From the NCBI RefSeq assembly GCF_000003815.2, contig NC_049995.1, positions 11,638,933-11,702,932 of the forward strand: a stretch of DNA of 64,000 nucleotides. Direction: 5' to 3'. Both the position numbers and the translations under genes were made by a program. The stretch comes from Branchiostoma floridae (taxonomy: Eukaryota > Chordata > Leptocardii > Amphioxiformes > Branchiostomatidae). This document shows, in pieces, positions 44,765 to 54,743 of the stretch (its first letter is position 1; the number at the start of each line of letters is the position of its first letter). A model generated the notes under the pieces. The model saw only the letters and a program-made list of their open reading frames with translations. It did no database searches and was not told where the DNA came from.

Positions 44765-45992
44765 ACCGTGTACCTCCGACCTAGCGCGCGGCTGCCAAAC
44801 TTTACTTGCAAATTTCTTCAGTTAAAATCAAACTTTTACCAATCTAACTTCTGAGATCAGTTTTGCTGGCTAAGAGAAAATTTCTCACCGCTGAAAACAC
44901 GCGTCCTTGCAGCCGTTCATTTTTTGGCTCGAATCTCTTTTAGGCCCACTCGGAGTAATACACCAATGATGCCTTACTATTATATATCAAGAGGGGCGGA
45001 TTTTAGTTGCATTGGCAAGTCATCATCAGATATGAATTGAAAATCTTATCTAATTATAACTTTCCACTACATGTTTAGCTAACTGATTACCTGCATTCAC
45101 ACTCTACAGTATACAACTAGCATTTTACCTGTCAGCCTTATAGGGTCTTCAACGAGACACAAATCATAAATGCTTTTTCCAAGAGCTTCTGCAAAGTACA
45201 ATGAGTCGTATTGTTCAAACTGTAGAGCTGTTTACAAAAGAATTATTCTTGGTTCCATCAGTAAGTGTTTATTGTTTTAAAAAATGACACAAAACGATAC
45301 ATTTTGGAAACATGTCAACTGGCGTAATCTAAATGAAATAATATGATGCTATTTGACTTATTCAGTTACTGTTAACAAAAACAGCATATAGACTGTGTTG
45401 AAAAAATTGTCAATGTCCAGGGCTCTATGGAATCCTAACGAGCCTGACCAGTAAGGGGCTTCCAGAAGTGCAGCTTAGTCAGGCCATGACACAATAAGTT
45501 ACGAAACTGGTCGCATACAGCAGGAAAAATAGGAAGGATCTAATATATGTAACTTCACAACTGGCTTCTTTAGTGAAAATTAATAATAGCATAACTGTTA
45601 AGTGATCAACATATAAAATATTACACCCCACAAATAGCGTATCAAATGTACAGGCAGAACACTTCCGTTTAAGTACGTGTGCAATGATTGCGAAGGCTTC
45701 ACAGAGGGTATATGTCTTAGCATGGGTGCCAATTTATGCTTCGGTCACATTTACAAACCTTGGCTCGGCAGGGATATTTGCGGAAACTGAAATTTATTAA
45801 GAAATACACAAAAAGTATGATGATTATTGATTTATTACCTTTTGTGTATTTCGATCTTTTCTACTCTACTTTTCGTTCCCGAAAGCTGTCTTGCCAACCA
45901 ATGAAATCTAATATGACAGCTGTCCCATTGTCGTTTATTGGTTTTGCATGGTACCTTGTCCTGCTCATAAACACTGGAACGATATGATGTTT
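44765..45992. other. KLHL-E upstream flank and KLHL-F 3' UTR
   Basis: No gene. The likely KLHL-F 3' end is at 45268. TAGCTAACTGATTACCTGCA at 45077-45096 matches the KLHL-A upstream region. Confidence 0.5.
45268..45273 (-). promoter_or_regulatory. KLHL-F polyadenylation signal
   Basis: AATAAA on the minus strand in the CCATCAGTAAG context shared with genes A and E. The 3' UTR is about 720 bp. Confidence 0.6.
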
Positions 45993-48900
45993 TCATGTAT
46001 TCTTAATATATGGTAGACTAATGCGTGCAACAGGGCAATAGCAGGCACGCGGTATATAACTCTCATTGGGCAGAGTGGCCTTCAAGTCTCTCCAGGAATC
46101 AGCAGACCTGTCAAACACATATACCCGATATTTGTCTTCTTCGAAGTCACTGGTATATCTTAAGAATATGTGCAGCTGGTTCTCCATTGCGAAAAGACTA
46201 GGATCAACATCCATATAGTCGAGTTCAGGGGGATGCAACTCCCTACCTTGCAGTTTCTGCCAGCAGTCTGACTCTGTGTCGTACACGATGGTATTATCGA
46301 AGTAGAGATCTGTACAGAAAATCTCTGTTCCCATGGCAACAGCTGAATGGACTTGATGAATGATCCCTGGTGCGGTCCGCTTGCTCCACCTGTCCTCCGT
46401 TGGGTCGTAGCGATATACTTCCGTGCTTGTAAGGAAATAGAGGTGTGGCCCACAGGACAATGCTGCACAGTCACCGTGTTGCGTACTTTCTTCAAGTTGT
46501 AGCTGTGCACACTCCTGCCAATGGTTTGTGTGCTGATTGTACTTTCTCAACCGAACTTTTCGTGATGGAGTGTAATAATCACGCATGTAATACAAAATCT
46601 GATCAATTTCGAAAAGGTACTTGATGTGGGTTCCCGGTTCCCTGGATGCTGAGGACAAACCTGTAAGCTCCCAAACATTCTTTACATGATTGTACTTAAA
46701 GAGGGAAAGCTGTTCCTCTTCGTCTGATTCTTTCTTTGTTTCCAGGATGTAAATGTTGTTATCACTGGTGACTGTGGTGGCTGAGTAACCAGCAAATGGT
46801 TCATCTTTGTAACTGCAGCTGATGTACTTCCCTTCCCGAGGGTTCATGAAGAGGATCTCATTGGAACTAAAGGGGAACAAAATAAATCGCAAAATGGAGA
46901 GCAAAGTAATACTAATACCCTTTCCTTACGGATAAGACCAAGCTCACAGCATGCACTTCTTATGCGACGAAATTTTGTCTTGTTGTCTTATAGGAAGTTG
47001 CTTCAGTATACGATTGTTCACGACGTAGAAATAAGAAACAGTATGTACCGACCTGTGCTCTATCTTGTATAGCAGAGCCATCTCCATGGTAACCCCATGC
47101 CTCGGCTTCAGGATGGGATTCCCTTTCTGTAGCACATTCCTGATGACCTTACAAATCCCAGGATCCTCCCCTACAAGGGGGTGTTCCAAGATGGCTGCCG
47201 TATCGTCTGAGGTTAGCAGGTCGAAGCGGATGTGAGGCAGGATGCTGGGTAGGTGGTGCAGTCTGTAGGGTACAAAGTAGAGGATGACATTACTTTTTGT
47301 CCTCGCTGCAGAGATTTCTGGGATACCAAACCTCAAAATGGCAAATGTTATTAGCTAGAAGAAGCAAGTTTCTGCAGTCATATATGAAGTGAAGTAGAGA
47401 CAAGGTAGACATTCATAGTCAAAACCGACCTCTCCTTCTTACTATGCTGCACCCATCTCACCACAGCCTCCCACACTGTTATCTCCTCTGTAACACCCAG
47501 CTCATCATGGCTGATGATCTCAGTCAGCTGATTCACACTCAGGCTGCAAAACTCCTCGCTAGAGGCAACCTGTGCATGTGGTGCATAGTACATGTACATA
47601 CATTTTTTCATTGGTATGAAAAAAATATCGCTGAAAAGTTACTTCTATTCTTTTGTATTTAATGAAAACACCTTACTACATTGTAGATAACATTGTCTAA
47701 AATAACTGCCAATCTAATATACAATCGATGGAACAATACGTTTCTAAGACTAATTTTGACAGATTCCAACCCCCTTAAGATTTTTTTTATTATTAAACAC
47801 ACCTCAACAAAGTTTCTATGGATCAACTCCAGGCAACGTTTCAAGACATTGTCCACTGAGAAGACATCAGCAAACTTGTACAGCTGCAGGTCCACACAGG
47901 TGGAGCGCTCCACGTTCATGGCCATGCAGCTTTTGCAGGTATCTCTCACATAGTCCAGTTGGAGGAGGTCAGCTGCCTGGTACAGGGGCTGCACTGTGTC
48001 CATGGACACATGGAGGGTTCCAGAGTAGATGTAACTCAGGATCTCCCCAAAAATGCTTGCATCCAAACCCTGCAAAACAATGTAACGTGACAATGTTTAA
48101 ACGTTTACCATTTAAGCTATCAATATCAGGGAGAAAATATCACAAATTACTTTGATTATGAAATGCAGATCAAGTGTTCATTATATTCTGCTATTCTATC
48201 TGTATACGCTCTACTTCTCGTATTGCACATATTTGTTCCAGATCTGTTTCTAATGACTGTAAGCTAATCTATTTTATTTAAACATACATCCTCATAATGA
48301 TTTTACCATGTCGACCTTTAGGTCCTAAATAAGCCCATTCGTAGAATTTACTACGCATGTGTGAGCGACGGGAATTCTGGGTGATATGTCAAAGGTGAAG
48401 GCCCCAGAACGGAAACATTTCGCCATTTTGCGGTGCCATTGTTATGCAAATCGAGACAATGGTCGAAAAGAGACTTAAGCGCACCTTTGACATTATAATT
48501 ACCTAGGATTCCTACTGCCCGCACATGCGTACTAGTAGTTAACTATGCGAAAGGGCTTATAGCAAAGAGGTCAGTTAGTGTATAGGGGCAAGCTCCTTGA
48601 TAGGGGTAACAGCGAGGGACACATCAAAGGAAGTCGGTTTAATGTGCTGGTTTGGGTTAATTAACAATAATAATGAATAGCACCTGTTTTGTAATACATG
48701 TTCTCTACGATACGAGGGAAATTTTAAAGTTTCCTGTTTCACTCTAATCTAACCACACGTCACGCCAACCCTACCTGTAAAACAACCGTCTTCTGACGAC
48801 TTTCCGCCATGCCCCCTGTAAACATGGCCCTGAAGTAGGGGCTGGCCGCGGACAGAACAAGCCGATGGCAGGGAAACCGCCGGCCCTCGACTTCAAGGAC

Positions 48901-49029
48901 GACATCCTGCAGTACCCCAGCCTTCTGTAAGTCACTCACAGTTCCAAGAAACCCGTCCAGATAGCTCTCGTCTTGGAAGGAACGAGGACGAACTGCGCTG
49001 ACGTGGGGTTCTTGGTTTGCGGCGGCCAT
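45993..49029 (-). CDS. BTB-BACK-Kelch protein, KLHL-F
   Basis: Predicted CUL3 substrate receptor of 581 residues. Exons: 48775-49029, 47803-48069, 47430-47569, 47053-47262, 45993-46866; GT-AG, phases 0,0,2,2. The start is at MAAANQEPHVSAV; an upstream in-frame ATG (49053) is not family-like. Exon 1 changes TSDMAES to TGGMAES. Exon 2 carries a 6-bp insertion near 47884-47889, adding two residues ([12 protein letters not shown]) to a helix that is otherwise invariant, and has CKSCMAMNVE. BACK reads [22 protein letters not shown], a variant shared with KLHL-G. The hinge is ALLYKIEHSSNEILFMNP. The Kelch exon has [40 protein letters not shown] and YVFDRSADSWRDL. A MITE sits in intron 1. Open throughout. 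Confidence 0.86.
48332..48557. mobile_element. 226-bp MITE with long TIRs, TA target, in KLHL-F intron 1
   Basis: The left arm (48332-48395) begins AGCCCATTCGTAG and reaches TACGCATGTG..GATATGTCAAAGG. The right arm (48484-48557), reversed, begins AGCCCTTTCGCATAG and reaches TACGCATGTG..AATGTCAAAGG. TA flanks both sides (48330-48331, 48558-48559), as in Tc1/mariner-type insertions. No ORF. Relatives lie at 4930-5171 and 58505-58620. It splits the conserved intron 1 block: CCTAAATA on the left, GCAAAGAGGTCAG on the right. Confidence 0.78.
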
Positions 49030-49108
49030 CTTGATAATGATGGCATGACCCAAGGGTCAAAAGGTGGCTAGTGATATACTGATTATCCACATAATGTAGC
49101 AGTAACAG
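49030..49108 (-). promoter_or_regulatory. KLHL-F proximal upstream block
   Basis: GGGTCAAAAGGTG (49054-49066) plus the family block CTGATTATCCACATAATGTA GCAGTAACAG (49079-49108). Confidence 0.52.
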
Positions 49109-49972
49109 TTCTCTCTTGAGAGATGCTTATCATCAACTGTACATAAACGATACCTGAACTGCTAAGTTATGTTTTTCGTGAGTTATCTTGAGTGTAGGTT
49201 TGATTTTGAAGATATAACCACAAGACAGAGCTTTCACAATTGTCTGGTATATATCCCACTGGTTAGTGAGGGTCTCCAAGGGTTCAAATCTATTTTAGCG
49301 TGATACAATTAAGGGTTAATGACCCGCCCCACGTGTATATGGTGTCAGAACGCCTTTGCTATGTCTTGCCAAAGTCCTTTGCTATAACCACCGAATACAA
49401 CCACCGAGTGAGCGCAGCGAAATGTAGAAGTAGGGTTGAGTCAATAAAAATATTGTCAAGAAGTCACCAGATCGTCTGCGTTCACTAAAATCTTTATAAT
49501 CTTATAATTTCACCAAATGGCACAGTAGACATCCACTATCGCTGTAACTCACAGGGAAGGAAGATAGCCCATTGAAGAATACCAGAAATATTTACTGGTA
49601 CATGTATAAGAATCAATAAGAGATGAAAATACATGTATGTGAACTAGAAAAACTACATCTAAAACAAAATTAAAGAACAATGAACATCACTTAGACTTAA
49701 GTAAATGGCGTTGTTGCCTTTTCCCTAACAACATAGTAAGTAACCTCTAACAACAAAGTAACTACTGATAAAACATTGTACCTTCTTCGACTGCTGAGTA
49801 CATATAGTCTTCACAAGTCAGCCTCTGCAATGTGAGAGATGGCCAAGGCCTTGGTGAACGTAATGGAGGCAGACACCCCTGAGCGTTTACTTTAAATTAC
49901 ATTAAATTTGCATATCTTTTCACGGTTGTAGCTTGGATTTTTATGTGTTTCGAATTGGCGGTTGTACAGTAG
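49109..49972. other. KLHL-F upstream flank and KLHL-G 3' UTR
   Basis: No gene and no clear polyadenylation signal identified. TATCCCACTGGTTAGTGAGG at 49252 matches KLHL-C upstream sequence. Confidence 0.45.
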
Positions 49973-52900
49973 TCATATAAAGGAGGCATATTTGCAGTAT
50001 CGCAAATTAGCTGAAAAAAAGTGACAATAAGTGGCATGGCTTTGGGCATTCAGATACGGTAGGCACATGCGAGCCACTGGGACCATCGGATTATATGTAG
50101 ACCAAGGTCCTTCGGGCAGGACAGACAACTCCTTCCAAACACCTTCATACCTGTCATACAGAAACACCTGCTGGACTCTTATGATCCCATCTGAACTCGA
50201 GTTTATAGAATGATCTACAACTGCATGCAGCTTGTTTTGGAGTGCAAAGAGAGTGATGTTTTCGATTTCCTTATTTGTGCTCAGCGGCGACTTCAGCCAT
50301 CCCGGAAGCCCAAACCACTTGTTTGTCTTGGTGTCGTACACTATTGTCTGTTCGAAGTCTGAATCTGTACAGAAGATCTTTGTTCCCATGGCAACAGCGT
50401 TCTGGAAATCAAGAATGTGGTCTGACTTGGGTTTCCTGCACCACTGGTCTGCCCTTGGGTTGTAACTCATTACTTCTGTTTGTGTGAATAGAGCGTGTGT
50501 GAAGAGATAAATGCGCCGATTGCAGGACACTGCCACACACCACTCAAACCGCTCGTCAAGCTGAGGTGTGGAACAGTTGTGCCACGTGTTTGTGTACTGG
50601 TTGTACTTCTTCAACTCTATCATTGAGAATGTCACAATGAGGTAAAATAGTTGTCCATCGACATCAATAAGGAACTCAAATAGGTCGTCAGTGTCCGGGT
50701 CATACCATCGTAGTGAAGACTTTTGTTCCCACTTGTTCCCCGAATGGTTGTATTTGAAGAGGGCATACTTTTTGCGTGAATCATAAGTCTCAAGTCCCAG
50801 AATGTAGATGTCGTTATCACTGGTAACTGCTCCTGTAATTGGATGTATGTCGTTATGACATCTGATGTACGTCCCTTTCCCCGGGTCCATCCACAGCATC
50901 TCGTCTCCTCTGTGAAGGCCATAATACATGGACATGTAAGTATTAAACACATGTTAAGTTGCATGCAAAGAGTAACAGTGTAGTGGGGGCCATGTGGTTG
51001 TTGACTTGGAAACTGGGGCTTTGAGTTCAAACCCTGAAATGTTGCTATGCTATATCCTTAGGAAAAGCACTTAACATTATAATTTCTTCACTCCACTCAG
51101 GTGAAAATTTGAATACCTAAACACTTCCACTGACGGAGTCCGGTACGGCACGGAAGTTCTGTGTTTGAGCAAAGACACGCCACAAGCACATTCCCTACTC
51201 ACGTATTAAAAACAGAAGATGATCTATCCCGGTGTGAGTACATAAGTAAAATTACACCTGTCCGGACATGCAACTTCTTCTATTCAGTACAAATATGGTG
51301 TGTTATGCCATCCACATGTAAGGCAATTTTTGGGTATGCACTACAACCAAAAATAGGACAGACAAGATCCAGTATGCCATTTACTTTATTATTTTATATG
51401 CAGCCATTTGCAAGACAAAGAAAAATCAATGCATGCATCAACTTTCATCAATGAAAAGGAGCCATATGTGCCATATCTCTCTCGGGGAGGGGTGAGCAAA
51501 ATTTCACTTGTTACCTAATGCAGCCAATTTACTCCTCTGACGGCTAAACTCCTTCCCCAGCTTATGATACTGTCTTATGCCACGCAAGATCTGCTTGGAG
51601 ATTACTTGTTACCCATGAGATCAAAGAAAATATACTTTTTGCATACACTTATTGATACGGGAGAATATGCCTGTGTTTATTTTCACACCTTTCAGTGAAA
51701 AGCAGAGCCATTTCCACTGTCTCCATTCCAGATCTCCTCTTCATGTTGGAATTCTTCTTGACCACGTTCTTGATTGCCTTAGAACTCCCAGGACCCCCCT
51801 TGATCAGAGGGTGTTCCAAGATGGCCGTCTTGTCGTCTGAGGTCAGCAGGTTGAAGCGGATGTGAGGGAGGATACTGGGTACGTGGTGTAGTCTGTAGGG
51901 CAAATGGTAGGGCAATTTTTTTTTATTACATAACTGAAAAAAATGGAAGTTGAACCATGGGGCCAATCTGGCAGAATGTAAAGGCTAATACTGTCTGCAA
52001 CAGAGTCAAGTTTTTGTATACATACAATTAGTGACAGATTAGACAAATGATCACTGACACCCAACTGTCCTCCCGGCTGTGCTGCACCCATCTCACCACA
52101 GCCTCCCACACTGTTATCTCCTCTGTAACACCTAGCTCATCATGGCTGATGATCTCAGTCAGCTGATCCACACTCAGGCTGCACAACTCCTCACTGCCGG
52201 CAAACTTTGGAGGTAGAGAGCATATGTCATGTACCAAGATGCTGCAGAAATGTGTGCCTTAATACTGTTCTGATGTACAAGAATCTGAGGATGTGCATAT
52301 ACATACAACATTAAGTTTGTAACTTAATCTTGTTTGGACATTAAGATCCTATGATTTACATATGGCATTTAGTATAAACTACCCAAAAAAGGAACCAAAT
52401 GCTCTGTATCTGTACCTGCATGGCCAACACACCAGCTATGTGGGTACATGACACGGCAGCAATTGGTTACAGCTTATCAATCTTTTACAATTACATCAGT
52501 TGGTTATATTACAATTTGGACGTCCTGCACATCAAAAAGGATGCGAAATATTTTGAAGTTCAATTTAAAGACTACAGCAAGGCTTTCAACCTCGTAACCA
52601 CACATCAGCGATGAACATCTGCTTGGGCCGGGAGGGGAGGGTGGAAGACCAGGACTTACCCCTTAACAGATAGCATACAATTATTCTCCAAGTAGAGGTT
52701 GAGTCGCAGAGATATAGCAGTAGTTGGGATTTTTACTGGCTCACTCCTCTTGAGCCGGTAAATATGCAGACTACTGCTATATCTCTGTGACTCAACCTCT
52801 GCTTGGAGAATAGCATACAATCCCCCATCTGGGGTCTATGACCTTCACGCCATTGAATCAAGACTTCTCTACCAAACATCCCAGCTACAGAATGAACTGT

Positions 52901-54284
52901 CATCATGGTCAGATAACAACAGAATAAAAATGAGCCCTGTTACACGTATGGCAATTCATGCCTGTTTTAGCCGTATACCACCTATGCGACTCTATCCCAC
53001 CATCCATGGACACAAGCTGAATGTTGTAACTGTCGCCAAGTGCCAAGGAGTGCCACAGACCTAGCGTGGGGAACTTATGGATGTAGCAAAGAAAGAAAGA
53101 CAAAGACTGTATATTCTCTGCCTACTTCGACAATCTAAGTTACTCATGGAAGACCTGATCACTGCAACTGCTTCATCCGTCCTGTCTTGCGCTGCCCCAC
53201 TCTGGCACCCTGGCATTACATACAAATCACAAGAAGATTAACAGTTTCTCTCCTGCAGACCTCATCATCATGGTTCTCCCATTGTTTGCGATGGATCAGC
53301 ATCTCTTCCTCCTCGACCCCTATGTGCATCTAGTCCTGCAGTCCTAAGGACATCCAATCTGTGATGGCATGATGTTATGCTATTCCAATATAAACACTAA
53401 CCTCAAGAAAGTGTCTGGCAATCTCCTGTAGACAAGCTTTCCGGACAATGTCAGCAGAGTAGACATCAGCGAACCTGTACAGGTCCACACAGGTGGAGCG
53501 CTCCACGTTCATGTAAATGTAGCTGCCGCATGTGTCTCTCACATAGTCCAGTTGGAGGAGGTCGGCTGTCTGGTACAGGGGCTGCACTTTGTTGATGGAC
53601 ACATGGAGGCATCCCGAGTAGATGTAACTCAGGATCTCGCCAAAAATGTCTGCACCCAAACCCTGCAATACAATATAACATAACAATGTTCAAACATTTA
53701 CCATATATAACAATCTCATTGTCAGGATAACATTATACATTTTGAGGGTCAACTTTTTATCCCGTTCTTTTATTTTATCTACAAAAAATCTACACTACTT
53801 TCATATTTAGTTATATGTTCCTAATAACCGTAAGCACAACACAATTTTTATCATTTGAAAATACATGCTCATGATAACAATATGTGGCTCGCAAAGTTGA
53901 CTTTTAACCCCTTAATACCAAAGAGGCCAGTAAGTGGGGAGGGGGGCATGGCGAGGGTCATGAAATGGGTAAAGAATGGATTTGGCCTGTAATACATAAC
54001 ACTTCCAAAAGTTACCCGCTTTACTCTATTCTAAATACAGGCCACGCCAATCCTACCTGTAAAACAACCGTCTTCTGTCGACTTTCCGCCATGTCACTTG
54101 TAAACATGGCCCTGAAGTAGGGGCTGGCCGCGGACAGAACAAGCCGATGGTAGGGAAACCGCCGGCCCTCGACTTCAATGACGACATCCTGCAGTACCCC
54201 ATCCTTCTGTAAGTCAGCCACAGTTCCAAGAAACCCGTGCAAATAGCTCTCGTCTTGGTAGGAACGAGGACGAACTGCGCTGAC
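49973..54284 (-). CDS. BTB-BACK-Kelch protein, KLHL-G, decaying or altered
   Basis: The most divergent member. Homologous exons: 54057-54284, 53402-53662, 52065-52204, 51689-51892, 49973-50909. All are open, about 590 codons in total. The usual start (MAAAD..THV) is absent: similarity stops at GTCAGCGCAG (54284), just after CCAG on the gene strand, and an in-frame stop lies a few codons further. Either an unseen 5' exon joins at this AG, or the N terminus is lost. The exon 3 donor, AG|GTGGGT elsewhere, is AG|TTGGGT here, and the nearest GT would shift frame. Exon 2 shows changes in constant residues (GSYIYMNVE, LYRFADVYSAD). The Kelch exon is far from the others: MLWMDPGKGTYIRC, RIYLFTHALFTQTEVMSYNP, GTKIFCTDSDFEQTIVYDTK, VFLYDRYEGVWKEL. 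Function uncertain; it could be a pseudogene. Confidence 0.65.
50985..51150 (+). repeat. tRNA-derived SINE upstream of KLHL-G exon 5
   Basis: A B-box GAGTTCAAACC is followed by a body with CTTAGGAAAAGCACTTAACA, TTCTTCACTCCACTCAGGTG and AATACCTAA. Same family as 14060-14220. It lies in intron 4 of KLHL-G. Confidence 0.65.
52540..53270 (+). repeat. degenerate LINE fragment in KLHL-G intron 2
   Basis: Plus-strand translation shows reverse-transcriptase pieces in order: FKDYSKAFNLV (motif A, 52558-52592), then LQNELSSWSDNNRIKMSP, CFSRIPPMRLYPTIHGHK and LNVVTVAKCQGV (52880-53060), then VLSCAAPLWHPGITYKSQ (53180-53235). The catalytic middle is missing and frames change. A foldback element lies between the pieces. 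Confidence 0.7.
52682..52812. mobile_element. 131-bp foldback MITE with 9-bp target duplication
   Basis: The outer 43 bp (TATTCTCCAAG..AGCAGTAGT) are inverted at the other end with only two mismatches, and pairing continues almost to a small central loop. GCATACAAT flanks both sides (52673-52681 and 52813-52821). A 9-bp duplication fits the Mutator-like class. No ORF. Confidence 0.85.
53898..53910 (-). promoter_or_regulatory. DR1-like motif relic in KLHL-G intron 1
   Basis: TGACTTTTAACCC on plus, two changes from the KLHL-A site. The following CCAAAGAGGCCAG and GTGGGGAGGGGGGCATGGC keep the family block. Confidence 0.4.
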
Positions 54285-54743
54285 CTGGTATTTGCATGCA
54301 TCTCTTTAATATTCTCGGGACAACTTAGTACTCATTTACATGCTCGGGACAACTAAAATGATCCCTTTACCCAAACGGGCCAATCCAAGGGCTCTGATTA
54401 GGGGGTAAAGACTAGCCGTATAGAAATTCTCGCAAATGAGGCGGGCTTTCATTTGAGGGTACGTTTGTATGGCTGGAACTTTTAAGTCTTGAGATAATTG
54501 CATATTTTTTTTCCTCAACTCTCCCATTGAATTACATGGATTGCTGGAGAAATTGGGGTGTCATCCCTATACGGGGTCACTTGCACTTGAATATTTGTCA
54601 CCCAAGACTTCTACCAGTCTTAAATACGTAACGTTGGTCCAAGTACGTAATAGACCCTGGGGGCCCTGGTAAATACTGTGTTCTGCTAGGGAAGCCACGG
54701 GAGTGTAGATCCATGTATACTTTCCTTGCCCAGCATAGTAATA
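54285..54743. other. KLHL-G 5' flank, unrelated to other family promoters
   Basis: The family promoter block (CTGATTA..GCAGTAAG) is not found here. No gene seen. Confidence 0.5.

Noticed and set aside
52682-52812. microRNA precursor
   Set aside because: The hairpin is explained by transposon inverted repeats with a target duplication. There is no independent evidence for a miRNA.
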